Assembly (NCBI RefSeq): GCF_018861755.1
Contig: NZ_JAHLEF010000005.1
Coordinates: forward strand, 62,001-126,000
Length of the DNA: 64,000 nucleotides
Direction of reading: 5' to 3'
Source: Clostridium sp. CF012
GTDB lineage: Bacteria; Bacillota; Clostridia; Clostridiales; Clostridiaceae
The translations under genes were made by a program, and so were the position numbers. The notes beneath the pieces are model-generated. The model was not told the DNA's origin and ran no database searches. It was given only the letters and a program-made list of their open reading frames with translations. Below are positions 26,646-36,695 of the stretch, one piece after another (within the stretch, counting starts at the first letter, position 1; every line of letters starts with the position of its first letter).

Positions 26646-27392
26646 TTATAAATCTAGGAGACTTTCCTTCTGAAATGTTATTAAATGAATAAAGACATCC
26701 TCCAAGTTATCCAATGCATATTTTTCTTTTAGGTAACTGTCAGTTCCTTCCTCAACTAATTGTCCTTTATTTATTATAATTACCCTTTGACAAAGCCTTT
26801 CTATCTCACTTATAGAATGGCTGGAAAATAAGATAGTCTTTCCTTCCTTTGACCACTGTGAAATTAAATCATACAATAATCTTCTTGCAACAACATCTAA
26901 TCCTGTAGTGGGCTCATCTAGCAGCATTATTTTAGGGTCATGAACTATGGCTCTTGCAATAGCTATTTTCTGTCTCATTCCTCTAGACAATTCTGATGCC
27001 TTTTTATCAAGATAATCTTCAAACTGAAAATATTCTGCTAAATTTACTATTCGATTATTAAGCTCTTGCGGTTTCATATCGTAAAGTTGTCCAAAATATT
27101 CAATATTTTCTCTTGCAGTTAACCTATCATAAAGAGCTACATCCCCACCAAAAAGAGCTCCAATTGACCCTCTAACCTTTTCGCCATCTTTCTTAATATC
27201 ATAACCATCAATAACAACTGTTCCTTTTGTGGGACTTAAAATCGTAGCTAGTATTCTAAGGGTAGTAGTTTTCCCTGCTCCATTTTCTCCAAGGAGTCCA
27301 ACAACTTCCCCCGCCTTTACACTAAAACTCAAATCCTTTACTGCTAGTACCTTTTTACTATATTTCTTGTATAAGCCATTTACTTCAATCAC
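26646..27392 (-). CDS. ABC transporter ATP-binding protein, NatA-like
   Basis: A 248-residue ATPase. Walker A is GENGAGKT (residues 35-42), the signature is LSRGMRQKIAIARAI, Walker B IMLLDEPTTGLD and the switch histidine lies in ILFSSHSIS. The EPTTGLDVVARR form and length match the NatA/DrrA group of exporters. The start is GTG at 27392, about 10 nt after AAGGG. Two copies of a palindromic repeat (27454-27480 and 27496-27521) lie 60-130 nt upstream and could be regulatory. It drives the two permeases encoded downstream. Confidence 0.92.
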   Translation of the reverse strand: MIEVNGLYKKYSKKVLAVKDLSFSVKAGEVVGLLGENGAGKTTTLRILATILSPTKGTVVIDGYDIKKDGEKVRGSIGALFGGDVALYDRLTARENIEYFGQLYDMKPQELNNRIVNLAEYFQFEDYLDKKASELSRGMRQKIAIARAIVHDPKIMLLDEPTTGLDVVARRLLYDLISQWSKEGKTILFSSHSISEIERLCQRVIIINKGQLVEEGTDSYLKEKYALDNLEDVFIHLITFQKESLLDL

Positions 27393-27453
27393 TATTTCAC
27401 ACCCTTTTCCTTCTTTGTAAACTATATGATTATTATACTATATATACCTAAAT

Positions 27454-27480
27454 GGTGCCACCCACGTGGCAAGTGGCAAG
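27454..27480. repeat. Palindromic repeat, copy 1
   Basis: GTGCCACCCACGTGGCAAGT followed by GGCAAG. It contains the inverted pair TGCCAC/GTGGCA and a further direct GTGGCA. A copy at 34681-34706 matches at nearly every base, and a decayed copy follows at 27496-27521. It lies 62 nt upstream of natA. Confidence 0.7.
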
Positions 27481-27495
27481 TTTGAGGACTTAATT

Positions 27496-27521
27496 GTGCC
27501 ATCCCCCTGTCAAATGCTAAG
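27496..27521. repeat. Palindromic repeat, decayed copy 2
   Basis: GTGCCATCCCCCTGTCAAAT then GCTAAG keeps the frame and ends of the repeat family but has lost the CACGTGG centre. It is 15 nt from copy 1, in the same orientation. Confidence 0.45.
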
Positions 27522-27613
27522 TCAAAGTATAAATATAAGTATAAGAATTTCATACTATATATACCTATATATTAATCCAGTTTAAAAGATACAACTAAAA
27601 TGTATATTTTTTA

Positions 27614-29380
27614 TTATTTATTATCTGGGGATATGTTAAGTATTGTAAATATACCTGAAAATAGCTTGCGTGCAGCGGGCACTGCTGTCTGAGCTGCATA
27701 ATATTTACTGGAGTTTGGTTCTTCTATAGTAACTATCAAGGTTACCTTTGGATTATCAGCAGGAGCCATACCTGCAAAGGATGCTATGTACTTACCTGGC
27801 TCGTAGCCTCCCGTGGTACTGTTTACCACATTTGCAGTTCCTGTTTTTCCAGCAATGTGGTACCCTTTCATATAGGTATCTGTTGCAGTTCCATCCTTAA
27901 CAACATTTTCTAAGTATGTTCTTAATTGTGCTGCTTTTTCACTACTGGTTATAGTCTTTTTACCAAAATTAACATACTTTTTATCCAGAACTTTTTTACC
28001 ATTTACCATATGGGATATTTCCTTCATAATATGTGGTCTTATCCAAGTACCCCCATTTGCTACTGCATTGAAGGCAGCAATATACTGCACTTGGCTAACT
28101 GCAACACCTTGCCCATAGGACATGGTTGCAAGATCAACAGGTTCAATATTTTTTAAATCCTTTATTAAACCAATACTTTCACCCGGCAAGTCTATGCCGG
28201 TTTTCTGTCCAAAGTTAGCCTCCTTTATAAATTTATAAAGATTTTCCTTTCCGATTTTTTGTCCTAGCTTAACAAATGCAACATTATCAGAATTTTTAAT
28301 TATATCTGAAAAAGTCTCAACACCATAAGACTCTTTATTATCATTATACAATGTTGTATTACCAACCTTAATGCTTCCATCACTTACAAAACTCTCTTCG
28401 CCTTTAACCACATTGTTTTGAAGTGCAGCCGCAGCTGTTATAACCTTGAAAATTGACCCTGGCTCAAACACATTACTGATTGCTCTATTTTTCCAAGTCT
28501 CCTGTATTTCATCATCTGTTCTCCCTTCTGCAAATGGCTTATTTAGATTATACCCCGGTGCATTCGCCATAGCCAAAATTTCACCATTTTGTGGATTCAT
28601 AATTGTTATACTAACGGACCTCGCACTATTTATAGTCAATGTTTCTTTAGCTACTTTTTCGGCTAACTCTTGAATTCGTTCATCTATAGTCAATGTTAAA
28701 TTCTTTCCATCAATAGGCTGAACAACGGTTGCTTCTCTGTAGGGCAATTCATTATTATCCCTATCCACTTCGGTCACTTTTATCCCAGGCACACCTGCTA
28801 ATTCCTTGTTATAACTCTGTTCCACTCCACTTACTCCATCTCCAAGCGAATTGGTATGTCCAATAACATGGGATAAAAAGCTATTATTTGGATACACCCT
28901 CTCTACATCTCTTGAAATTATTATCCCCTTATATTTCAAGGCTTTGATGGTATCTACCATTTCCTCTTCAACTTTTCTTTTCAACAATACAAATTGAAGT
29001 AGCTTCCCCTTACTATCTTTACTATTTAATATTTTTTCTACTTCACTGGTTTTAATATTCAGTTTCTGTGACAATTGCTGCGAGGCTTGTTCTTCAGGTA
29101 TTTTTTTATCCCCTAAATATTTTTCAAATACATTTAAATCAACATCGACCCTATAAACATCTGCACTTGATGCCAATTCCGAACCGTTTTTACTCAGAAT
29201 AACTCCCCTTTTGGGAGCCGTTTTTATAGTTTTTGTCCACTGTTTTAATGCTAACTGTTTATAATTTTCACCATTAATTACCATTAAATAAATCAATCTA
29301 CTTACAAGAGCCATAAATACTATACAAAATACTGTACCTATAACCAAAATTCTTTTTCTTCTAACCATTTTTCTTTTCAA
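27614..29380 (-). CDS. Penicillin-binding protein 2 / FtsI-type transpeptidase (SpoVD-like)
   Basis: A 588-residue class B penicillin-binding protein: an N-terminal membrane anchor (ILVIGTVFCIVFMALVS), a dimerisation domain with DGVSGVEQSYNKELAG, and the transpeptidase domain with Ser309-x-x-Lys312 (GSIFK), Ser364-Asp-Asn366 and KTGTAN. It cross-links peptidoglycan at the septum or spore cortex. It lacks the PASTA domain of SpoVD of Bacillus, so FtsI-like, SpoVD-like or a paralogue cannot be told apart here; no division or mur genes lie around it. The start is TTG at 29380, with an ATG four codons later as alternative. Confidence 0.88.
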   Translation of the reverse strand: MKRKMVRRKRILVIGTVFCIVFMALVSRLIYLMVINGENYKQLALKQWTKTIKTAPKRGVILSKNGSELASSADVYRVDVDLNVFEKYLGDKKIPEEQASQQLSQKLNIKTSEVEKILNSKDSKGKLLQFVLLKRKVEEEMVDTIKALKYKGIIISRDVERVYPNNSFLSHVIGHTNSLGDGVSGVEQSYNKELAGVPGIKVTEVDRDNNELPYREATVVQPIDGKNLTLTIDERIQELAEKVAKETLTINSARSVSITIMNPQNGEILAMANAPGYNLNKPFAEGRTDDEIQETWKNRAISNVFEPGSIFKVITAAAALQNNVVKGEESFVSDGSIKVGNTTLYNDNKESYGVETFSDIIKNSDNVAFVKLGQKIGKENLYKFIKEANFGQKTGIDLPGESIGLIKDLKNIEPVDLATMSYGQGVAVSQVQYIAAFNAVANGGTWIRPHIMKEISHMVNGKKVLDKKYVNFGKKTITSSEKAAQLRTYLENVVKDGTATDTYMKGYHIAGKTGTANVVNSTTGGYEPGKYIASFAGMAPADNPKVTLIVTIEEPNSSKYYAAQTAVPAARKLFSGIFTILNISPDNK

Positions 29381-29644
29381 TCATAACACCAACCTTTTAT
29401 AATTAACTTCATCTGTTGTTCCCCATGTCCTCTCCTATCTGTAAGTTACCTAAATACTAAAGTTTATTATAGCATTTATTTGTGAAAATTTTATGTATAA
29501 ATGTTAACATTCACGTGTTTAAAATACCTATAGTTAATTTTATTTTTCTGAAATAATTTTAAATATATATTGGAACTACTTTAAAATTTAGTGTAAATTG
29601 TAATTATCACAAAACAAATAATAAAAATATTGACGAAATTTTAG

Positions 29645-30016
29645 TGTTATTGTATAATAAATGACTTATCAACTAGCTCCAAAGACTTATTAAATTTTGT
29701 ATCGGAAGACGTACAAAATGATTATAATACAATGCTAAATGTGGCAAGTGAATATAGTCAAGATGCAGATTTTGTAAATAATCTTGTACTAGAATTCAGT
29801 TCCACTTCTGAGGAACTTTTAGCTTCACTTCAAGAGGTAATAAAGACAATAGAGCAGGTATCCATGGCTTCTAATGAAGGAGCAGAAGGAACAATAAATA
29901 TCGTCCAAAAAATAGGAGATGTAACAGATAAATCCAATAAAATCATTAGAGAAGTAACAAAATCCCAAGAAAGTGTCGAACAATTAAATGAGGAAGTGTC
30001 TAAGTTTAAAATTTAA
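29645..30016 (+). pseudogene. Remnant of a methyl-accepting chemotaxis protein (C-terminal end)
   Basis: The frame is open from 29645 and reads NDLSTSSKDLLNFVSEDVQ, then ASEYSQDADFVNNLVLEFS and STSEELLASLQEVIKTIEQV to a normal stop. This is the C-terminal cytoplasmic helix of clostridial chemoreceptors with its methylation region. The HAMP, sensor and signalling tip are missing and no start codon with a ribosome site is present; the first ATG (29732) is in mid-helix. It is a 5'-truncated leftover, still followed by a strong terminator. It is not a piece of the frameshifted receptor at 19548-21600, whose C-terminus differs. Confidence 0.8.
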
Positions 30017-30021
30017 CGAAA

Positions 30022-30077
30022 AATCACCTAAGCCTTCAGTTGTGTTTTATAAACCACAACTGAAGGCTTAGGTGATT
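30022..30077. terminator. Very strong bidirectional terminator
   Basis: A 23-bp perfect stem (starting AATCACCTAAGCCTTCAGTT) with a 10-nt loop separates the chemoreceptor remnant from spoVR, which end toward each other. Confidence 0.8.
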
Positions 30078-30119
30078 CTATTTTGTTGTAATATCTTTAA
30101 CCGTCCCAAACGTAAAGTA

Positions 30120-31487
30120 TTATTTTTTTACAGATATCTTCTTATCCTCGCATACAAAGGTAATTTCCTTTCCAAGCTGTGTTGTTTTTAAAGTCACAGT
30201 ATGCCCCCATAATTCATATATATACTTTAATGTAGCTTCTGCATAATTAATATTCAGTTCTCTTCCATCAAAAACATGCTCTAAAATTAGTGTCTTATCC
30301 TTTTGCGACATTTCTGCTACTCGAATAAGTGGCACAGTCCCTACGCCACAAGACCTACTTAAGGTATTTCTAATATTTTTAAACCCACTATCATCAGCCA
30401 CCTCACTAATTATAAAATCCCCATTTTTTGCTGCATATTCAAATAAATTAAGCTCTACGCACAGTTCCTGCGTTAAATACTTTCTTAAAAAGGATTCATC
30501 ACGTTCTATGGCTCTAACTTCAAATATTTTTTCCTTGCCATATCTTTTTAAAATATCTTCAAATATCTTAAACCCTATAAAATATGGGTTTATTGACCCA
30601 TACCCAGGAGCTATAACATCATTATGCCTTTTAATAAATTCCAAATAAAGTCCCTTTGGTAAATCTAGCTCCTTTAGTATATTATAATGCCAAAAGCTAG
30701 CCCAGCCTTCATTCATTATTTTTGTTTCAATTTGAGGCAAGAAGTATGCAGTTTCTTTCCTTACAAATTCTAATAAACTTTTTTCCCATTCCTCCATATC
30801 ACCATATTTTATTATAAAATAAAGGATATCATCCTCTGGCTGGATAGGTATTTTATTTAAATTAGGAAATGCTAGCTTAACATAAGCATCTAAGCTGCTA
30901 TGAACTTCATTACTATTTTTATAATCATCTAAAAGTCTTTGCTTTAGGACTTCCCCTTGAATTCTCTTTTCCCCAATAACCCTAGAAGTTTGAAGCTTTA
31001 TGGCATGGGCTGCATCTAATATCCTTTCTACCTTTTCGTAGCCTATACTTGGATCATTTATATAACTTCTTACCATATCTGCATGAAATTTAAACATCTC
31101 CACAGTAGATGCTGCTCTAGTTCCTTCCTTAAAGAGTCTATTGTTTTTAAAGAAATCATTATGACCATAAACATGAGCTATAGTAAGTATTTGTAATAAA
31201 AGTGTGTTTTCCTTCATTAGATATGCAATACATGGATCTGAATTTATAACCATCTCATAAGGTAGCCCAGTTAAATTATACTTATATACAGTGCTATTTT
31301 TTTCATAGGATTTTCCAAAGCTCCAGTGAGGATACCTTGAAGGCATTCCAATATAAGCTTCATAGGATAGCATATCCTTATATCCTATTATCTCAAATTC
31401 TTGAGGGTAATAATCAAGCCCTATATTTTTCACAATACCCTCAATTCTTTCATTCCAATTTTCTAAATCCTTTAAGATATACTCCAA
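30120..31487 (-). CDS. spoVR: SpoVR family protein
   Basis: A 455-residue SpoVR/YcgB protein: the N-terminal half has FEIIGYKDMLSYEAYIGMPS and RYPHWSFGKSYEK, then AHVYGHNDFFKNN and NEGWASFWHYNIL, all family signatures. SpoVR is needed for normal spore cortex in Bacillus, and its E. coli relative works with PrkA-family kinase YeaG; the biochemical role is not known. The start is TTG at 31487 after GAGAGGTGAT. It is the third gene of prkA-yhbH-spoVR, 7 nt after yhbH. Confidence 0.95.
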   Translation of the reverse strand: MEYILKDLENWNERIEGIVKNIGLDYYPQEFEIIGYKDMLSYEAYIGMPSRYPHWSFGKSYEKNSTVYKYNLTGLPYEMVINSDPCIAYLMKENTLLLQILTIAHVYGHNDFFKNNRLFKEGTRAASTVEMFKFHADMVRSYINDPSIGYEKVERILDAAHAIKLQTSRVIGEKRIQGEVLKQRLLDDYKNSNEVHSSLDAYVKLAFPNLNKIPIQPEDDILYFIIKYGDMEEWEKSLLEFVRKETAYFLPQIETKIMNEGWASFWHYNILKELDLPKGLYLEFIKRHNDVIAPGYGSINPYFIGFKIFEDILKRYGKEKIFEVRAIERDESFLRKYLTQELCVELNLFEYAAKNGDFIISEVADDSGFKNIRNTLSRSCGVGTVPLIRVAEMSQKDKTLILEHVFDGRELNINYAEATLKYIYELWGHTVTLKTTQLGKEITFVCEDKKISVKK

Positions 31488-31494
31488 GCTGCTA

Positions 31495-32667
31495 TCACCT
31501 CTCTCCTTCTTTTTTTAGCATGCGTTTAATACTTTCCCATAAATCCTGTTTTTTCTTCACTTCCACTGAAATAAAATTTTTATGGAATACTCCCTTTTCA
31601 AAAACACTTTTCATAGAAGAAGTATAATATTTATTCATAAGCTCAACATACCCAAATAAATTGCACACATCGCAAATATTTTTTGCAGCCTTTATTGCTT
31701 TTTCATTATCTTCCTGCCAATTATCTCCATCACTAACGTAAAACACATATACATTCCAATATTCAGGATTATATCTTTTATCAATTATTTCTAGTGCTTT
31801 ATTTAATCCACTAGAAATATAGGTACCCCCTGATTCTACTTTATGAAAAAAATCATCTTCATTTACTTCTTGAGCAACAGTTGTATGTGAAATAAACTCA
31901 ACCTCTACATTTGTGTATTTCGATCTAATAAATTGAGATAGTATAAAGAAAAAGGAACGGGCCAAATACTTCTTTGTGGTATCCATTGACCCAGATACGT
32001 CCATTACACATAAAATTACTGCATTTGATTCTCTTTTTAAAACTTGCTTTACTCTATGATATCTTAAATCTTCATTTTTAAAGGGCAGTCTTTCAATTTT
32101 TTCTTCCTGCGATGATTCCATTAGTGCTTTACTTTTCCCCTGTTGCCTTTTGATTTTCTCCACTACTGTTCGTTTTTTAGCAAGACGTGGCTGAATACCA
32201 TGTTTTTGATAGCCTGCTCTTTTTATACTATTTTCCGTTAAAATTTCAGAAAACTTTTTTTTATCTAATTCTGGAAGTTCTAAATCCTCTAAGAGGTAAT
32301 TTAGTGCATCTTCTAAAGTTATTTCAGTTTCATAAAGGTCTTCACCCTCATCCTCACCTGCACCATTACTTCCTTTTCCGCTCCCCTTAACCTTTTCACT
32401 TCCTATGACTTGACCTCTTTTCTCGTTGCCATCTCCACTTCCCACACCAGACTTATTTTTACCAAAAATAAACTCATATTCCTTAAGACCTTTTATTGGT
32501 ATTTTAATTTTTTTTTCCTTACCTTGACCTATAATGCTTTCCTCTGACAATATATCTCCTAAGTTTTCTTTTATGGATTTTTCTACAAGTTGACGATGAC
32601 GCCTTCTATCCTCTACAGCTCTATCATGGTCTATTGGTGTTACGTTATAGTCTCTAAAAATTGCCAT
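31495..32667 (-). CDS. yhbH: DUF444 protein YhbH, sporulation-associated
   Basis: A 390-residue DUF444 protein. The C-terminal half is a von Willebrand A-like domain with [20 protein letters not shown], the DxSxS metal-site motif. The N-terminus [20 protein letters not shown] and a central Gly/Ser/Lys-rich linker (about residues 80-120) complete the family pattern. I start at the ATG at 32667, with AAGGA 8 nt upstream and a 4-nt gap to prkA; the frame can be read 11 codons further but would overlap prkA. It probably acts as partner of the PrkA kinase, as yeaH does for yeaG. Confidence 0.93.
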   Translation of the reverse strand: MAIFRDYNVTPIDHDRAVEDRRRHRQLVEKSIKENLGDILSEESIIGQGKEKKIKIPIKGLKEYEFIFGKNKSGVGSGDGNEKRGQVIGSEKVKGSGKGSNGAGEDEGEDLYETEITLEDALNYLLEDLELPELDKKKFSEILTENSIKRAGYQKHGIQPRLAKKRTVVEKIKRQQGKSKALMESSQEEKIERLPFKNEDLRYHRVKQVLKRESNAVILCVMDVSGSMDTTKKYLARSFFFILSQFIRSKYTNVEVEFISHTTVAQEVNEDDFFHKVESGGTYISSGLNKALEIIDKRYNPEYWNVYVFYVSDGDNWQEDNEKAIKAAKNICDVCNLFGYVELMNKYYTSSMKSVFEKGVFHKNFISVEVKKKQDLWESIKRMLKKEGER

Positions 32668-32671
32668 AGGA

Positions 32672-34594
32672 TTAATCCTTCCATAAATTATTAGCTGCAT
32701 ACTTCAATATTACGTCACAACAATAATCACAGTATCCATTTGTCTTCATTTGTTCCACCATTACGTTATATTTTTCGTCTTGGTCCTTATCGCGGACTCT
32801 AGATCTAGTTACAATTCTTGAAAGCTCCTTTACTGAGCTTGTTAGCTTCTTTTCAATTGCTTCCTTTAAGGGCTCATAGGACTCATATTTGATTTTACCA
32901 CCATTTCTAACCACATAAAACATATAGGAAGTTACGTCACTTCTAAATCCCTTTGAAGAACTTTCAGATATTCCAATCTGTTCTTCTATTGATCGCATAA
33001 AGGACTCATCTGCTTGTAACTCTTCACCGGTGGCTCTATCCTTTAGTTTTGCCTTATTTACAAAGGCTTCCGCATTATCAATATAGTTATTAAATAAGCT
33101 TTCCGCTTGTTCCTTATAACTGTGGATAAATGCCTTCGTTACTTCTTTCTCCAATATTTTATTGTACTCTTTTCTAATAGTATCCTGAATAAAGCCCATA
33201 TATTTTTTCTTTTCATCCTCAGCAACGTCCATTTCCCTAACAGATTTAATTATACTTTCCATAATACCAAGTGGATTTATGCAATCAAATTCTGAATTTG
33301 AAATAGCATTATCAATAGCCTTTACTATAAACCTTGTGGAAATCCCATGCATCCCTTCATCAAGTCCTGCTTCTTCCCTAAGTTCACTAATATCCATTTT
33401 CTTAGTAGTTCCCTTTTCTACTATTTCTTCGCCATTATAAATCTTTAACTTAGTTATAGGATCTACCTTATTGGAAGGTTTAAACCTTGAAAGCAATGCG
33501 AACATTGCTGCAGTTTCAATGGTGTGTGGCGCTATATGAGGCTTAAAGTTACTCTTTTTAAGTATCTTTTCATAAATCTTAATTTCTTCATTTAACTCAA
33601 GACAGTAAGGTACTTCTATCTTTACAATTCTATCTAATATAGCTTCATTGGTATGATCTGACTTAAACCTATTCCATTCAGCTTCATTAGAATGGGCAAT
33701 AATTATACCATCAAAGTAAATCATAGATCCCTTTCCTGGTGAAGGTATTGATTTTTCTTGCGTTGCAGTTATTATGGTATGAAGATACTCAACATCATTT
33801 TTAAATACTTCAATAAATTCTACTAGACCTCTATTACCAACATTAAATGCTCCATTAAGAGAGAAAACCCTAGGATCATCCTCTGAATACATATCCATTT
33901 TAGATATATCAACAGATCCTGTTAAAATTGAAGTATCTTGATTATTTGGATCTACAGGTGGGACAACCCCTATACCTTTTCTTGATCTTATTGAAAAAGA
34001 GGTAGTGGTAACAGGGAAATTTTCATATTCTCCCTTGTATTCATTAAGTAACCTATACTTACATGCCGGGCAAAGATCCCCTTCAATTTCTACATTAAGC
34101 ATTCTCTCAAAATCACGCCTAAGATGTTTTGGTATTAAATGCAATGGCTCTTCATTCATAGGACATCCTTTTAAAACATATACTGGTTCCGTATTTTCAA
34201 AGGCTTTCTTCAGTGCTTCTACCAGGGATGACTTCCCAGCTCCTACAGGTCCTGCTAAATACAATACCTGTCTAGATTCCTCCCCCTTCATAGATGCAGA
34301 ATAAAAGTAACTTACTATCTTCATAAGTACCTTATCAATTCCAAAAAAATCCTCTTTAAAAAACCCATACCTTTTAATTAGATCATTACCATATATTTTT
34401 CTTGTTCTTGGGTTTTCTTCAGGCCTTAGAATTTCAAAGCCCCCTTTTATTATTGTGTCATACATCCTCTTATGAGAAAGCTTAGCTTTATCAGGCTCTT
34501 TATTTATTATATCTAAATACTCCAGAAAGCTTCCTTCAAATTTACTCTTGATTTTAGCTTCTCTATCATTTTTTATTACTTTTTTAAATTCCAT
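32672..34594 (-). CDS. prkA: PrkA family serine protein kinase
   Basis: A 640-residue PrkA: an AAA-like N-terminal domain with Walker [18 protein letters not shown], then [20 protein letters not shown] with a CPAC/CDYCC type cysteine pair elsewhere, and a C-terminal kinase-like domain. Family members autophosphorylate or hydrolyse ATP and are made in sporulation (Bacillus) or stress (E. coli YeaG). AGGAGG lies just before the ATG. It is first in the prkA-yhbH-spoVR operon. A palindromic repeat stands 87 nt upstream. Confidence 0.95.
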   Translation of the reverse strand: MEFKKVIKNDREAKIKSKFEGSFLEYLDIINKEPDKAKLSHKRMYDTIIKGGFEILRPEENPRTRKIYGNDLIKRYGFFKEDFFGIDKVLMKIVSYFYSASMKGEESRQVLYLAGPVGAGKSSLVEALKKAFENTEPVYVLKGCPMNEEPLHLIPKHLRRDFERMLNVEIEGDLCPACKYRLLNEYKGEYENFPVTTTSFSIRSRKGIGVVPPVDPNNQDTSILTGSVDISKMDMYSEDDPRVFSLNGAFNVGNRGLVEFIEVFKNDVEYLHTIITATQEKSIPSPGKGSMIYFDGIIIAHSNEAEWNRFKSDHTNEAILDRIVKIEVPYCLELNEEIKIYEKILKKSNFKPHIAPHTIETAAMFALLSRFKPSNKVDPITKLKIYNGEEIVEKGTTKKMDISELREEAGLDEGMHGISTRFIVKAIDNAISNSEFDCINPLGIMESIIKSVREMDVAEDEKKKYMGFIQDTIRKEYNKILEKEVTKAFIHSYKEQAESLFNNYIDNAEAFVNKAKLKDRATGEELQADESFMRSIEEQIGISESSSKGFRSDVTSYMFYVVRNGGKIKYESYEPLKEAIEKKLTSSVKELSRIVTRSRVRDKDQDEKYNVMVEQMKTNGYCDYCCDVILKYAANNLWKD

Positions 34595-34680
34595 TTTATA
34601 CCTCCTAGGATAGAATTATTTTTATTATTATCTATATGCAAGGACAAACCTCCAACATGATAGATAATAAAAATAAAATA

Positions 34681-34706
34681 GTGCCATCCACGTGGCAAGT
34701 GGCATG
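34681..34706. repeat. Palindromic repeat, copy 3
   Basis: GTGCCATCCACGTGGCAAGT followed by GGCATG differs from copy 1 (27454-27480) by about two bases over 26. It lies 87 nt upstream of prkA and 112 nt past the end of the histidine kinase gene, in the same orientation relative to the downstream gene as copy 1. Confidence 0.7.
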
Positions 34707-34817
34707 TTACAAAAAAATAAACTGCTCTCTTCTGCCTTTATGCTATTTGCATTTTTGCTTAAACCATCTTTTGTCTTACCTATCAACATTTTGTATGATA
34801 TTTCTAATATTCGATAT

Positions 34818-36488
34818 CTAAAAATATATATCAGAAAACTCAATATTGATTTTTTCAATATTACTATTGGCATTTAAATTATTATTAGCGTACACTGCTT
34901 GACTATCTGGTAATTGTTTTATAGGAAGTTCAAAGCTAAATTTGCTTCCTATATTAATCTGACTCTCTAAAAACATGTTCCCACCGTGCATTTCTACTAG
35001 AGCCTTAACTAAGGACAAACCTATGCCACTACCTTCTTTATTTCTAGTCAATGATTTGTTAACTTGAATAAATCTATCAAAGATTAATTGTTGCTTTTCT
35101 ATGGGTATTCCTATGCCTGTATCCTTAACAACGATAACCACATTATCTTTTCCCTCAACTATATTTATTGAAATTTCCCCACCGGGGTTTGTAAATTTTA
35201 TTGCATTTGAAATAAGATTTAGCATTATTCTTTCTATTTTATCCTTATCACAAGCTATAATTTTTTCTTCCATTTCTGTATCGAATAAAAGTGATATCCC
35301 ATTATTCTCAACATACCCAGCTACTGACAATGTTATCTCCTCTATAACACTAACAATATTACAATTACTTAAATGAATTTCAAAATATCCTGCATCTATT
35401 TTTGTTACATCTATTAGGTTATTAATTAATCTTACTAATCTATAACAATTCTGTTTCATAGTTTTTAAATATCCTCTGCTTTTTTTCTCACTTTCTTTAA
35501 ATAAGTCCTTAAATTTTAGATCCATAAGCTGTAGTGTCCCTAAAATAACATTTATTGGTGTTCTTAGTTCATGAGATATATTCGCAAAAAAATCTGTCCT
35601 AAATCTATCATATTCTATTGCTTGATTTAAAAATCTTGCCTTTTCCTCATTTTCTTTTATTAATTGTTCAGTTTCAAGTCGCTTAGTAATATCTCTTGCT
35701 AATAATATAATTGCTTTAACTTTACCAAAATCATCTAATAATTTATTAGCAGAAATCTCTAACCAAACAATACCTCCATTTGCATGCAAGCATCTACATT
35801 GAAATTTTTCATTTGTAGTTAAAGTAATTAGTTGCGTGATTCTCTTTAATACACTTTCCCTGTCATCCTGATGAATAAAATCAAAAACGCGCTTTTCAAT
35901 AGCATCATCTGTCCCATGCCCAAGTATCTCCTTTTGAGCCGCTGTAATATATTTTATTCTACCATCGATATCTGTTTTTATAATCATATCAGAAGTATTT
36001 TCAGTTATCTCTCTTAATAGTGCTTCATTCGCACTTAAATCACACTCTACCTTTTTTCTTTTACTAATATTTCGTGCAACTACTAAAATTGAATCTTTAT
36101 CCTTATACTTAAAAGCAGAGGTTACAATTTCTACATCTATAACTGTACCATCATCAGAAATGAATTTTTCTTCAATAAATGGCGCAACAGTTCCGCCTTC
36201 GTATACTGTATTTATTCTACTGGTAGCAATATCAATATAATCAGGATGAATAAAATCCATTACATTTCTACCAATTACATCCTTAGAATCTTTCATATTG
36301 AACAATCTTCCAGTTTCAGGATTGGCTAAGACTACTTTCCCATCACAATGAACAAATATAGGATCAGGAGATAATTGAAATAATTTTTTATATACTTCTT
36401 CACTTTCTCTAAATTCCCTCTCACTTTTCTGAATAACACTATCAATATTTATTTCTTCTAATATGTTAGTATTAATATGTTCACTCAC
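34818..36488 (-). CDS. PAS-domain sensor histidine kinase
   Basis: A 556-residue kinase with no membrane segment, so probably cytoplasmic. It has two PAS domains (about residues 30-145 and 155-275), the second ending in the PAC motif ARDITKRLETEQ, then HisKA with phospho-acceptor His306 in NISHELRTPINV, and the ATPase domain with NLISNAIKF (N box), DTGIGI (G1) and GSGIGLSLVK (G2). The start is GTG at 36488 after AAGGGGGAT. No response regulator lies beside it, so it is an orphan kinase; clostridial orphans of this type often feed Spo0A, which would fit the neighbouring sporulation operon but is only inference. Confidence 0.92.
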   Translation of the reverse strand: MSEHINTNILEEINIDSVIQKSEREFRESEEVYKKLFQLSPDPIFVHCDGKVVLANPETGRLFNMKDSKDVIGRNVMDFIHPDYIDIATSRINTVYEGGTVAPFIEEKFISDDGTVIDVEIVTSAFKYKDKDSILVVARNISKRKKVECDLSANEALLREITENTSDMIIKTDIDGRIKYITAAQKEILGHGTDDAIEKRVFDFIHQDDRESVLKRITQLITLTTNEKFQCRCLHANGGIVWLEISANKLLDDFGKVKAIILLARDITKRLETEQLIKENEEKARFLNQAIEYDRFRTDFFANISHELRTPINVILGTLQLMDLKFKDLFKESEKKSRGYLKTMKQNCYRLVRLINNLIDVTKIDAGYFEIHLSNCNIVSVIEEITLSVAGYVENNGISLLFDTEMEEKIIACDKDKIERIMLNLISNAIKFTNPGGEISINIVEGKDNVVIVVKDTGIGIPIEKQQLIFDRFIQVNKSLTRNKEGSGIGLSLVKALVEMHGGNMFLESQINIGSKFSFELPIKQLPDSQAVYANNNLNANSNIEKINIEFSDIYF

Positions 36489-36659
36489 GTTAATCCCCCT
36501 TAAAAATCCACTGAATCACTATAGAACTTATACTTAATTAAATTGTTTTGCATAATATTTTTAAATATTATATTCTACAAAATATAGTATTAACCTCTTT
36601 TTTTATATTTTTTATATTATTTGCAAGTCCAAAAGAAATTCATTACAGAATTATAAAAA

Positions 36660-36695
36660 AAATCCAACGAAATATTAATTTATTTCATTGGATTT
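36660..36695 (-). terminator. Terminator overlapping the end of the NUDIX gene
   Basis: AAATCCAACGAAATA pairs with TATTTCATTGGATTT over 15 bp with one G-U pair and a 6-nt loop, followed on the minus strand by T residues. The stop codon lies in the loop. Confidence 0.8.

Noticed and set aside
27454-27521. CRISPR-like array
   Set aside because: Only two tandem copies, one badly decayed, with a 15-nt gap; the element is palindromic and also dispersed, and no cas genes are present.
29732-30016. Independent small protein starting at 29732
   Set aside because: The reading frame continues upstream with further chemoreceptor sequence, and the ATG is mid-helix with no ribosome site.
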